From contig CP053446.1 of assembly GCA_013285405.1 (NCBI GenBank), positions 3,333,001 to 3,397,000 on the forward strand: DNA of 64,000 bases, written 5' to 3'. Source of the DNA: Ignavibacteriota bacterium. Lineage in GTDB: Bacteria > Bacteroidota > Ignavibacteria > Ignavibacteriales > Ignavibacteriaceae. How positions within the stretch are numbered: the first letter of the stretch is position 1; the number at the start of each line of letters is the position of its first letter. Position numbers and translations under genes: made by a program. A model generated the notes under the pieces. The model worked only from the letters and a program-made list of their open reading frames with translations, did not search any database and was not told the DNA's origin. This document shows positions 36,391 to 45,333 of the stretch, one piece after another.

Positions 36391-37641
36391 CTATTGCAAA
36401 TGATAATATAAACTTAAAGACAGTAAATTGGCTGAAGAATTATATGTTCCGTTAAATGGTGAATCGCCAACTGTATAAATTTCCTTGGAGTTTGTTACAG
36501 TCAATTCTTTTGCACGGATAAATAAATAAGAGCCCGAAATACCAAACTGATCAAAAATTTTAGCGTCTGCACCAATGCTGAGTCCTAATCTATCTGAATC
36601 CGGCAGAGTTGGACTGACGTAATCAGGATCAACCGGCATTTTATCAAAGTAAACGCCACCAAGCAGTGAAACCTTATCACTTATATCATATTGAGCGCCG
36701 AATCGAATTATGTAAGTATCTTTATACGAACGGTTACTCTTTGAATCTTCATATTCTGGATTGACGAAATCCACATTTAATGAATCATAACTCGACCAGG
36801 CAATCCATTGAAAATCTGCACTTAGTCGAAGCTGTGGAATAACCTGATATGCAACTCCACCAACAATGTTCATCGGAGTTGTAAGTTTTGCTGTGACATC
36901 TCCTCCCGGAAATGCATCAATTTCCTGAAGCTGTTCAGCACCGGTTACTGTAGCAGTTCCTTCAAATTCATATTCAACTTCACTTCTGAATGATGCACCA
37001 ATTGAAAAATCTTTTATTGGTTTATACATTAAGCTGAAAGTATAACCGTAAGCAAAATTATCGCTGCCTTCAAGTTCAACATAAGCATCTCCGGCAAACG
37101 GAGCTTGTGAATTATTTCGTGTGATTAAAACATCCGCAAAGCTGTAAATAAATCCTGCACCTATCGAAAGGTTTTCAACAGGACTGTACGCGAATGTTAT
37201 CGGTACCCAGAAAGTTTTTAGCTCAGTTTCCAGAGCAAGATATCTTCCAATCCAGCCATTACTCCAGTGAGTTCCTAATCCAAATGGTGTAGTCAATCCT
37301 AAACCTGCAGAAAAGGATTCAGTAAATGAGTGTGTTATGAATAAGTGGCTCGGAAAAAAAGCCTGACTCTTCATCCGGCTGATATCAACAGCAGGTGATA
37401 CACCTCTAAATGAAGAACTTGGAGCTATCAGAGCACTGCCAAGTAAAAAATTTGTACCACTGAGTTGTGTCATTCCGGCAGAATTCCAGTAAATAGCAGA
37501 AGCATCGTTTGCGATTGCAGTGAATGCACCGCCGAGTCCCATCGCTTTTGCACCATGTTCATTAATCTGAAATCCGCCCGCAAGATTGACTTCAGCGAAT
37601 AAACCAATCAGCATCAGGATCGTGTATAGATATTTTTTCAA
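36391..37641 (-). CDS. OmpP1/FadL family outer-membrane protein
   Basis: 416 residues with a signal peptide (MKKYLYTILMLIGLFAEVNLA). The FadL N-terminal hatch signature GGFQINEHGAKAMGLGGAF is followed by NDASAIYWNSAGMT. Many alternating beta strands end in a short barrel-closing strand. FadL relatives import long-chain fatty acids or aromatic compounds across the outer membrane. It is paired with the SGNH lipoprotein. Confidence 0.93.
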   Translation of the reverse strand: MKKYLYTILMLIGLFAEVNLAGGFQINEHGAKAMGLGGAFTAIANDASAIYWNSAGMTQLSGTNFLLGSALIAPSSSFRGVSPAVDISRMKSQAFFPSHLFITHSFTESFSAGLGLTTPFGLGTHWSNGWIGRYLALETELKTFWVPITFAYSPVENLSIGAGFIYSFADVLITRNNSQAPFAGDAYVELEGSDNFAYGYTFSLMYKPIKDFSIGASFRSEVEYEFEGTATVTGAEQLQEIDAFPGGDVTAKLTTPMNIVGGVAYQVIPQLRLSADFQWIAWSSYDSLNVDFVNPEYEDSKSNRSYKDTYIIRFGAQYDISDKVSLLGGVYFDKMPVDPDYVSPTLPDSDRLGLSIGADAKIFDQFGISGSYLFIRAKELTVTNSKEIYTVGDSPFNGTYNSSANLLSLSLYYHLQ

Positions 37642-37689
37642 ATGGATCCCTCCTATATGAAATGATAAATAATGTTATTTAAGAACAAA

Positions 37690-38193
37690 CTAAATGATTG
37701 AAAACAGCAGAACGCCTTTTTCAACCACAGAACCCTCATTGACGTAAATTTTTTCTATAGTTCCGGAAGCAGGTGCTTTCAGATCATTTTCCATTTTCAT
37801 TGCTTCTAAAATAACTATTGAATCTCCGATTTCAACACTGTCACCTGAATTTTTCTTTATCTTAATAATCATTCCGGGCATTGGAGATTTGATTTCTGCA
37901 TGTCGTTTAACTGATTGACCCGAACTTTCGAGAAGCTTTTTAGCTTTTTCTTGCAACAGTGTTCTCACAGTAGTTTCAAATTTATATCCATCAAAAAACA
38001 GATTAAAATTATTACTGTCTATTTCTTTTGAACTGAGCTCAAATATTTTGTTATTTATTTTTAAAAGATATGTATGATTGAAGTAAGAAGTTAATTTAAT
38101 TTTATATTCAACATCATTAACGATTACTTCTTCATCTGATAAAATTTTAACTTCATATTTTGTATTGTCAACCTCTACAACAAATTCATTCAT
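37690..38193 (-). CDS. Biotin carboxyl carrier protein-like protein
   Basis: About 167 residues from the ATG at 38193, which overlaps the biotin carboxylase stop by 8 bases. An in-frame ATG 14 codons earlier is less likely. The biotinyl domain occupies the last 75 residues, with the modified Lys in LEAMKMEND, and PMPGMIIKI opens the domain. The N-terminal 90 residues are a beta-rich domain as in acyl-CoA or pyruvate carboxylase carriers. It works with the adjacent biotin carboxylase. No carboxyltransferase gene is nearby. Confidence 0.92.
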   Translation of the reverse strand: MNEFVVEVDNTKYEVKILSDEEVIVNDVEYKIKLTSYFNHTYLLKINNKIFELSSKEIDSNNFNLFFDGYKFETTVRTLLQEKAKKLLESSGQSVKRHAEIKSPMPGMIIKIKKNSGDSVEIGDSIVILEAMKMENDLKAPASGTIEKIYVNEGSVVEKGVLLFSII

Positions 38194-39682
38194 ACATTTG
38201 CTCCTGCCATGAATTAGTTGAATCTTTCGAATCAATCTTCACATTAGCTGCGGTTGATTTGAATTTTAATAATGATGACAATATTGCTGCTGCTAATTCT
38301 TTTTCTTTTAAACCCTGCTCATTATCAGACTCATTAAATCCTTTTAAAAAATATTTCTCAAGAAAATTAATATTGATATCCCCTTTTCTAAACGATTGGT
38401 GATCAATGACTGATTTTAAAAAGGAAATATTTGTTGTAAATCCACTTATTACATATTCTGAAAGTGCTCCAATCATCCTATTGATAGAAGACTCTCTGGT
38501 ATCTGACCAACTAATGAGTTTTGCAATTAATGGATCATAATTAAATGTAATGTGTGAACCTGCATCAAATCCCGAGTCCACTCTGATTCCCGGACCGGAT
38601 GGTTGAAGATATCTTATTATCTGACCGGTTGAAGGAAGAAAATTATTCAATGGATCTTCAGCATAAATTCTGCATTCAATTGCATGACCATCAATTGATA
38701 GTTCGCTTTGTTTAATTGACAGCGGATTTCCGGCTGCGACTGATATTTGTTCTTTTACCAAATCCAATCCTGTGATTAATTCAGTGACAGGATGTTCCAC
38801 CTGAAGCCGGGTGTTCATTTCAAGGAAATAAAAATTCTTTCTGGAATCCATCAGGAATTCGACTGTACCTGCATTATAATAATTGCATGCTTTAGCTGCA
38901 TCGATTGCAGCCGAAGTTATTTTTTGTCTTGTTTTTTCATCAACAAAGGAAGATGGAGCTTCTTCAATTATTTTTTGATGTCTTCGTTGAATTGAACATT
39001 CACGTTCAAAGAGATGAACATAATTTCCCTGCTTATCTCCAAAAACCTGAACTTCAATGTGTCTGGGATTTTCAATAAATTTTTCAAGGTAAATTTCATC
39101 ATTGGCAAAGGCTTTTAATGCTTCTCTCTTTGTTGCATCAAATGCCGATTCAAATTCATCTCTTGAAGAAATTTTTCTCATTCCTTTACCACCTCCGCCT
39201 GCAGAAGCTTTTGATAATATGGGATATCCAAGTTCTTCAGCAGAATTTAATCCGTCCTTGAGAGATGTTAAAGGTGAAGTAGTTCCCGGAACAATAGGCA
39301 CACCACTCTTTGCCATAATTTTTCTTGCTTCAGTTTTACTTCCCATCAACGCAACGGATGTTGAGGACGGACCGATGAATGTAATTTTATTTTTTTCGAT
39401 TGAACGTATAAAATCTGCATTCTCAGAAAAGAAACCATACCCGGGATGAATTGCATCTGCTCCGATTTCTTTAGCGAGTTGAATTATTTTTTCTTTGTTG
39501 AGATATGATTCTGATGCTTGAGAACTTCCGATGTGATAGCTTTCATCGGCAAACCGTGTGTGAAGTGAAGTAATATCTGCATCGGAATAAATCGCAGCAG
39601 ATTTTATTCCCATTTCACGACAGGATCTTATAATTCTTACTGCAATCTCTCCTCTGTTAGCTATTAATATTTTTTTAAACAA
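38186..39682 (-). CDS. Biotin carboxylase subunit of an acyl-CoA or pyruvate carboxylase
   Basis: 498 residues. ATP-grasp core: IANRGEIAVRIIRSCREMGI at the start, SKASAGGGGKGMRKI glycine loop, and MNTRLQVEHPVTELITGLDL. ATP-dependent carboxylation of biotin on the carrier protein follows. At 498 residues it is longer than E. coli AccC and resembles subunits of propionyl-/methylcrotonyl-CoA or pyruvate carboxylases. Its stop overlaps the carrier start by 8 bases. Confidence 0.92.
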   Translation of the reverse strand: MFKKILIANRGEIAVRIIRSCREMGIKSAAIYSDADITSLHTRFADESYHIGSSQASESYLNKEKIIQLAKEIGADAIHPGYGFFSENADFIRSIEKNKITFIGPSSTSVALMGSKTEARKIMAKSGVPIVPGTTSPLTSLKDGLNSAEELGYPILSKASAGGGGKGMRKISSRDEFESAFDATKREALKAFANDEIYLEKFIENPRHIEVQVFGDKQGNYVHLFERECSIQRRHQKIIEEAPSSFVDEKTRQKITSAAIDAAKACNYYNAGTVEFLMDSRKNFYFLEMNTRLQVEHPVTELITGLDLVKEQISVAAGNPLSIKQSELSIDGHAIECRIYAEDPLNNFLPSTGQIIRYLQPSGPGIRVDSGFDAGSHITFNYDPLIAKLISWSDTRESSINRMIGALSEYVISGFTTNISFLKSVIDHQSFRKGDININFLEKYFLKGFNESDNEQGLKEKELAAAILSSLLKFKSTAANVKIDSKDSTNSWQEQMYE

Positions 39683-39689
39683 CCGATTC

Positions 39690-42038
39690 CTATTTTAATT
39701 CGACTATAGTTATTCCCTCTCCACCAAATTCGATTGGTGCAAAATAATAGTTTTTAACCTTTTCATGCTTGTCAAGAATATCTCTAACAGTTTTTTTCAA
39801 TGCACCTGTTCCCTTTCCATGTAAAATTTCTATTCTATCCTGACCATTCATATATGAATCATCTAAAAACTTTATAATTTCAAAATCAACTTCTTCCGGC
39901 TTTCTTCCCCTTATATCAAGACGATGTTGTGGAATGATATTTTGTAAATTATGATGATGATTCTCTGCCTTGGTTTCTTTTGATGCATTTGCAATTACAA
40001 GTTCAGAAAGGTTCACCTGCATTTTAATTGAACCGGATTCAATCAGAGCTTTATTCCTTGCTGAATCAATTTGTAAAATTCTTCCTTGAGTAGAAGTTTC
40101 CCGTATCATCACAAAATTTCCAACTCTAAAATCGGATATATTTATCTCTGTTACAACTTCTGGTGAATAAAGATTTTGTGCCTCGGCTTTAAGTTCATCA
40201 ATGATTTTCTTTGTTTCTTTAATTACGTTTTTCTGTGCGCCAGATTCACGGATTTCCTTAATAGTACTTTCAACTTTTTTGTTCACAGTTTTCAAAAAAT
40301 CCTCAGCATCCGACTTTGCCTTTTTAAGTATCTCTCTCTTTTCTTTTTCAAGTCTGCCAATATTGGTTTTGTAAAGATCCGATAGCCCGGTTAATCTTGT
40401 ATTTTCAATTTCAATATGCTTTAGTTTTTCTTCAAGCCGGTTTGATTTGGCTTCAATTTCAGAAAGAAATACTTCAAGCTTAAGTTTATCACTATCCATC
40501 ATACCCGCAGCAGTATCAATTAATTTCTCATCAACTCCGATTCTTCTGGCAATTTCAAACGCATAACTTGAACCGGGAATACCAAGTTTGAATTTATATG
40601 TCGGCTTTAGTTGTTCGTGATCAAATTCCATTGCGGCGTTGATAAAACCACTTTCGGAATTTGCAATTAGCTTTAAACTACCGTGATGCGTTGAAGCAAA
40701 TACTAATGCACCTTTGTCTCTGAGTTTCAGTAAAACAGCAGAAGCAAGTGCTGAGCCTTCTGTCGGATCGGTACCGGTTCCAACTTCATCGAGCAGAACG
40801 AGAGTATTTTCATCACTGACAGATAAAATATTTTTTAAGTTTGTAAGATGTGAACTGAATGTCGAAAGATCATCTTCTAATGATTGTTCATCTCCAATAT
40901 CAACCAACACATTGTTGAACAGATGGAAGTTTGAATCCGGATCAACCGGGATGTGGATTCCTGATTGAAGCAGAAGCGATAGTAATCCGATTGTTTTCAA
41001 CACAACTGTTTTCCCGCCGGCATTCGGACCAGTAATTACGATGACCCTTTGCTCATCTAATTTAAAATTCAGTGGAATAGTTTTATCTCTTCCAAGTTTC
41101 TTTAACAACACCGGATGTCTTGCGTCGTTAATATGAAAATCGAGATCATTTTTAATAGTCGGAAATGATCCTATAATTTCAATTGAATATTTAGCACGTG
41201 CAAATACCGTATCAACATAAGAGATGGTTAATAATGAATCTTTAATTTTATCACTGTTTCTTCCGATCAATGCAGTAACATCTTTCAAAAGCCTCTCGAT
41301 CTCTCTTTTCTCCGCAAACCCAAGAGTAATAATTTCATTGTTGAGTTCGAGAGTTTGTTCGGGTTCAATATAAACTGTTTGTCCTGTTGCTGATTCAGAA
41401 TGAATGAATCCTCTTATTTGCCGCTTATGTTCAGCTTTAACAGGGATTACCATCCGACCGTCACGAAGTGTCAGATAATCTTCTCTTACAATACCATCTG
41501 TTTCAAGTGTTTTCATAATACTGCTGATAGATTTGACAAGTGAGTTTTGTTTTTCTCTTATTTGTTTTCGTATCTCTGAAAGTTTCTGACTTGCTTTTTC
41601 TTTGATATCTCCATTTTCATCAATTACTTTTTCAATATGATTTTCCAGCAGTTTATCGTTGAACAATGAGCTCAGTTGTTCTGATAATAATGGAGCGATA
41701 GATGAATTGTTTTTAAGGAACTGATATAAACTTCTTGAGTTTTTTAAGAGCTTTAGTATTTCTAAAATTTTTTTTGCACTCAGAACCACACCTTCTATCT
41801 TGCTTTGAGAGATGGATTCGAATATATCTGGAATAAAATCTATTTGAGGCGGAATATTTCGAATTAAAATTTCTTTTGCTTCTGAAACCGTTTGACCTTC
41901 TTTTAAAATTTTATTGAGATTAAAAGTCGGAATCAGTCCAAGAATTTGTTTCCTCCCGGTCTCTGTTGAAGAATAATTTGCAAGAGTTGAAAGTACCTTG
42001 TGGAATTCTAATTTATCCAGTACAACCTTATCCATCAT
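39690..42038 (-). CDS. mutS2: Endonuclease MutS2
   Basis: 782 residues, the MutS2 length. It lacks MutS domains I-II and begins with LEFHKVLSTLANYSSTETGR. The ATPase has GPNAGGKTVVLKTIG (Walker A) and LVLLDEVGTGTDPTEGSALA (Walker B). A coiled coil follows, and a C-terminal Smr nuclease domain has LDIRGRKPEEVDFEI and HGKGTGALKKTV. MutS2 suppresses recombination or rescues collided ribosomes. It shares its first base with the last base of the CvpA gene. Confidence 0.95.
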   Translation of the reverse strand: MMDKVVLDKLEFHKVLSTLANYSSTETGRKQILGLIPTFNLNKILKEGQTVSEAKEILIRNIPPQIDFIPDIFESISQSKIEGVVLSAKKILEILKLLKNSRSLYQFLKNNSSIAPLLSEQLSSLFNDKLLENHIEKVIDENGDIKEKASQKLSEIRKQIREKQNSLVKSISSIMKTLETDGIVREDYLTLRDGRMVIPVKAEHKRQIRGFIHSESATGQTVYIEPEQTLELNNEIITLGFAEKREIERLLKDVTALIGRNSDKIKDSLLTISYVDTVFARAKYSIEIIGSFPTIKNDLDFHINDARHPVLLKKLGRDKTIPLNFKLDEQRVIVITGPNAGGKTVVLKTIGLLSLLLQSGIHIPVDPDSNFHLFNNVLVDIGDEQSLEDDLSTFSSHLTNLKNILSVSDENTLVLLDEVGTGTDPTEGSALASAVLLKLRDKGALVFASTHHGSLKLIANSESGFINAAMEFDHEQLKPTYKFKLGIPGSSYAFEIARRIGVDEKLIDTAAGMMDSDKLKLEVFLSEIEAKSNRLEEKLKHIEIENTRLTGLSDLYKTNIGRLEKEKREILKKAKSDAEDFLKTVNKKVESTIKEIRESGAQKNVIKETKKIIDELKAEAQNLYSPEVVTEINISDFRVGNFVMIRETSTQGRILQIDSARNKALIESGSIKMQVNLSELVIANASKETKAENHHHNLQNIIPQHRLDIRGRKPEEVDFEIIKFLDDSYMNGQDRIEILHGKGTGALKKTVRDILDKHEKVKNYYFAPIEFGGEGITIVELK

Positions 42039-42556
42039 TATTCAGTGTCTTTTTCATTGATATAATCTTCAATCAATTTCCGCGGCTCTGGTGTATAGTA
42101 ACTTATGTACTGGATAGTGTAATGAATTACATTTAATGTGGGAGTGTATAATAGCGATTCTTTTTTTGTTTTGTTATCCGGTAAATCGAAAATATTCAGA
42201 ACAATAAAGATCACACTCAGGAAAAAAAGTATTTGAAGAGCCCCGACAACTCCTCCAGCGATCTGGTTGATTAAATTGTTTACTTTATCAAATGGATGAA
42301 CAACGCGCTTCAAGAAAACGAATAGGGTCATTATTGAAATAAAAATAAAAATCCCGCCAATTATTTCAGCGAGATAATATTCAATTCTAAAAAGACTCTC
42401 GATGAACAAACCAAGTTTACCGGCAAAAAAAACTGCTGCAACAACTGCGAGTATGAATCCGATTAATCCGACAAGTTTTCTGATGAAACCATCTTTGAAA
42501 CCAAGAATGAATCCTATAATCACCCCTGCGATAATTAAAATATCAAGAAGGATCAA
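42038..42556 (-). CDS. CvpA family membrane protein
   Basis: 172 residues with four hydrophobic helices. The N-terminal DILIIAGVIIGFILGFKDGF and FIRKLVGLIGFILAVVAAVF match the CvpA/colicin V production family. Its molecular role is poorly defined. It overlaps mutS2 by one base and yqeY by 4, so the three genes form a compact operon. Confidence 0.9.
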   Translation of the reverse strand: MILLDILIIAGVIIGFILGFKDGFIRKLVGLIGFILAVVAAVFFAGKLGLFIESLFRIEYYLAEIIGGIFIFISIMTLFVFLKRVVHPFDKVNNLINQIAGGVVGALQILFFLSVIFIVLNIFDLPDNKTKKESLLYTPTLNVIHYTIQYISYYTPEPRKLIEDYINEKDTE

Positions 42557-43005
42557 CTTGCACCAAGAAATTTCTCAACAGCTTCTTTAACAGCTTTACC
42601 ATCAGCTAATCCTTTCAATTCTTTAACAGCCACAGGCATGAGTTTTGGAAAATCGGCTTTCGATTTAGCGCCGATCTGTTCTGCCAAAGATTTTATTTTT
42701 TCAGATATTTCTTCGGGTGAAAGCTGTTTTGGAAGATAGGATTTGATAATGTTTAATTCTGCTTCTTCTATTGAAGCCAAATCGTTTCGTCCGGCTTTAT
42801 TGTATTCTTCCATTGCTTCTTTACGTTTTTTTGCTGCGGATGTGAGAAGTTTAATTTCTTCTTCTTCATTAAACGATTTTCCTGAACCGCTTTTTTCAAA
42901 TTCCAATATCAAAGCTCTTATTGATCTGATTGTCTGAAGCCTGAGAGTGTCATTAGCTTTCATTGCTTCTTTCAGATCACGATTTATTTTTTCTGTTAAA
43001 TTCAT
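42553..43005 (-). CDS. GatB/YqeY domain protein
   Basis: 150 residues. The YqeY signature is clear: EKINRDLKEAMKANDTLRLQ, then ELNIIKSYLPKQLSPEEI and LPKLMPVAVKEL-like residues near 118 (DFPKLMPVAVKELKGLADGK). It resembles the tRNA-contacting domain of GatB but stands alone. Its function is not settled. Confidence 0.93.
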   Translation of the reverse strand: MNLTEKINRDLKEAMKANDTLRLQTIRSIRALILEFEKSGSGKSFNEEEEIKLLTSAAKKRKEAMEEYNKAGRNDLASIEEAELNIIKSYLPKQLSPEEISEKIKSLAEQIGAKSKADFPKLMPVAVKELKGLADGKAVKEAVEKFLGAS

Positions 43006-43025
43006 GTTATCCTCTAAAAAATCTT

Positions 43026-43718
43026 TTAATTATTGTTAGACAGATGATCCATCATTTGACAAATATTCCCTGACACAGCCTGATAATTCTGGAACAGTGA
43101 GTTCACAAATTCACCAATATCTTCAGGAGTAATCCACTTCTCAAAATCAGCATCCTTCATCCATTCTCTGTTTGCAGGAGTATCAATGATGTACGGTGCA
43201 ATTGCATTAGCCGAGAGATTTATTTTTTTCCCTTCCTCACTCAACGTTTTTATTAAATGAATTACACCGGCTTTAGAAATTCCATAAGCAGCTTTTCCGG
43301 CTTCAGCATCCAGTCCGGTGTATGCAGCGGTCAAACAAATTGAACCTGAGTGAGAATCCTTCACCAGTAGAGAAAAATATTTTGCAATCAGAAAACTGGT
43401 TTTAAGGTTCATATTTATCATTCTGTCAAAGTAGCCAATCTCTGTTTCCCAGATATTTTTTCCACCGTAAAATCCTCCGACAGTACTAAAAAGATAAAAT
43501 ATTTTTTCCCTTGAAGGGGTTATCTGAGCAAATGCTTTTTTAATATTTAGTTCTTCCGATAGATCGTTGATAGTAATTAATTTTACGTTTGGGTTTGATC
43601 GATCTTTATGCTTGAAATCGAACAAATAAATATTGTCATATTGCTTTTTAAGAAGTACTTCAGTTACACCGTTTCCGAGTGCACCGCTTGAGCCAAAAAT
43701 TAGAAGTTCCTTAGTCAA
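43026..43718 (-). CDS. Short-chain dehydrogenase/reductase, dihydropteridine-reductase-like
   Basis: 230 residues. The Rossmann motif is IFGSSGALGNGVTEVLL and the active site is YGISK. The usual Ser 13 residues before the Tyr is Ala. The surrounding ICLTAAYTGLDAEAGKAAYG resembles QDPR-type reductases, which also lack that Ser. The substrate is unknown. It overlaps the downstream EEP gene by 4 bases. Confidence 0.85.
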   Translation of the reverse strand: MTKELLIFGSSGALGNGVTEVLLKKQYDNIYLFDFKHKDRSNPNVKLITINDLSEELNIKKAFAQITPSREKIFYLFSTVGGFYGGKNIWETEIGYFDRMINMNLKTSFLIAKYFSLLVKDSHSGSICLTAAYTGLDAEAGKAAYGISKAGVIHLIKTLSEEGKKINLSANAIAPYIIDTPANREWMKDADFEKWITPEDIGEFVNSLFQNYQAVSGNICQMMDHLSNNN

Positions 43719-44761
43719 TTTTTTTTCCTTTGATTAATAAATTTTGCAGTTACCGGGAAATGATCACTGTAGCCGCCAAGATATCTGCTTCCTCCGTAAG
43801 TCGGGAAAGGAGTTCCTGCATACTGTCCGGTTTTTGTAACTATAAATTCAGGTTTGAATATTTCAAATGACCCGCAAAGATATTTATAGCCCATTCCTGT
43901 AACTAATGATCCTGATATAATTACCTGATCTAATAAATTCCAGTCATCTTTGTATTTATATGATCCTTCGCCGTTTTCGTAAACCTCATAAGAGACATTA
44001 AATAATTCTTTCTCCGAAGCAAATTCAAAATCACTTTGCAGGGAATCACATTTTAGCGGATGTGCTTCGAGCTCTTCTAAGATAGATTTATCTGTTGGTT
44101 CATCATTAAAATCGCCAATGATAATCAGCATTGCATTTGAATCAGCAGCGAAAATCCTATCAACTGATTTGCGCAAAGTCTGTGCAGCAGCAATCCGGTT
44201 AGGTTCAGATTCAATCTGACCGCCTCTTCTCGATGGCCAATGATTAACAAATACAGTAAAAACATCCTTGTCATTCATAAGCAGATTTACACCAACAATT
44301 AATCTTGTGGGCCAGCCATCAGCCAGATGAACAGTATCAGCCAGCATACTCAGCAACTTAAATTTTTCTCTTTTAAATATTAATCCGTTATCAATTCCCC
44401 TGTTATCAGGTGATTCAATATACGCAACATCGTAACCCAAATCTGGTAAATATCTGTTTACCATTTCAGCCAGAACAGCTTCATTCTCAACTTCGCAAAC
44501 ACCGAGTATATCAGGTCCTTGTCCATTATTCATCATTCTGATTACTCTTGAGTGATTATACATTTTTTTATCGAGACGATCTTCTGTCCATTCTAAATCA
44601 GAACCCGGTAAAAATTCTTTATCGTCTTTTAACGAATCATCAACGGTATCAAAAAGATTTTGCAAATTCCAGGAACCGATAAATAGTGTGTCATTATCTG
44701 TTTGACAGGAAACTACTCCGGAAAAAATTACAAACACAAGTACAACAAATATATTTTTCAT
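43715..44761 (-). CDS. Endonuclease/exonuclease/phosphatase family lipoprotein
   Basis: 348 residues. The signal peptide ends in a lipobox (FSGVVSCQT). EEP motifs are FIGSWNLQNLFDTVDD, GVCEVENEAVLAEMV, VNHWPSRRGG, IIGDFNDEPTD and GYSDHFPVTAKF, so the metal-binding Glu, Asn, Asp and His residues are kept. Secreted members cleave DNA or phosphoesters outside the cell. It lies 5 bp after the pyrophosphatase gene stop on the same strand. Confidence 0.9.
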   Translation of the reverse strand: MKNIFVVLVFVIFSGVVSCQTDNDTLFIGSWNLQNLFDTVDDSLKDDKEFLPGSDLEWTEDRLDKKMYNHSRVIRMMNNGQGPDILGVCEVENEAVLAEMVNRYLPDLGYDVAYIESPDNRGIDNGLIFKREKFKLLSMLADTVHLADGWPTRLIVGVNLLMNDKDVFTVFVNHWPSRRGGQIESEPNRIAAAQTLRKSVDRIFAADSNAMLIIIGDFNDEPTDKSILEELEAHPLKCDSLQSDFEFASEKELFNVSYEVYENGEGSYKYKDDWNLLDQVIISGSLVTGMGYKYLCGSFEIFKPEFIVTKTGQYAGTPFPTYGGSRYLGGYSDHFPVTAKFINQRKKN

Positions 44762-44766
44762 AAATT

Positions 44767-45309
44767 TTACTCCGATACTAATCTATTTTTATTCTTATCG
44801 TACAGCTCCAGACTGTCGTTAATTATCTTGTAAGCTTCCTGTTTCCCTAAAAAATTTTTAACTGTTACTTGCTTGTTCTCAAGTTTTTTATAATCTTCAA
44901 AAAATCTTTGAAGTTCGACCATTGTATGCGGAGGTAATTCAGAAAGATCATTAATATAATTCAGCGCTATATCGTTTTTAGCTACTCCGATAATTTTATC
45001 GTCTTTCATTTTCTCATCAACCATATGCATCACACCAAGTACACGTGTTTCAATTATGCAAAGCGGGTCAACATCGATTGAACAGATTACCAATATGTCA
45101 AGCGGATCATTATCTTCACAATAGGTTTGAGGGATAAATCCGTAATTCGCAGGATAATGTACTGCTGAGAAAAGTACACGATCTAGTTTTATCAAACCAC
45201 TGTTCTTATCCAACTCATATTTGGCTTTTGAACCTTTGGGTATTTCAATTATACTATTTACAACCTGAGGTGCTTCGCTTCCGGGATTAACTTGATGCCA
45301 AGGATTCAT
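44767..45309 (-). CDS. ppa: Inorganic pyrophosphatase, family I
   Basis: 180 residues. The signature Asp cluster is EDNDPLDILVICS, preceded by EIPKGSKAKYELDKNSGLI and YPANYGFIPQTYC. It hydrolyses pyrophosphate in the cytosol. It starts 24 bp from the antiporter stop. Confidence 0.95.
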   Translation of the reverse strand: MNPWHQVNPGSEAPQVVNSIIEIPKGSKAKYELDKNSGLIKLDRVLFSAVHYPANYGFIPQTYCEDNDPLDILVICSIDVDPLCIIETRVLGVMHMVDEKMKDDKIIGVAKNDIALNYINDLSELPPHTMVELQRFFEDYKKLENKQVTVKNFLGKQEAYKIINDSLELYDKNKNRLVSE

Positions 45310-45333
45310 ATTTTCTTGGAAATTTTTGTAATT

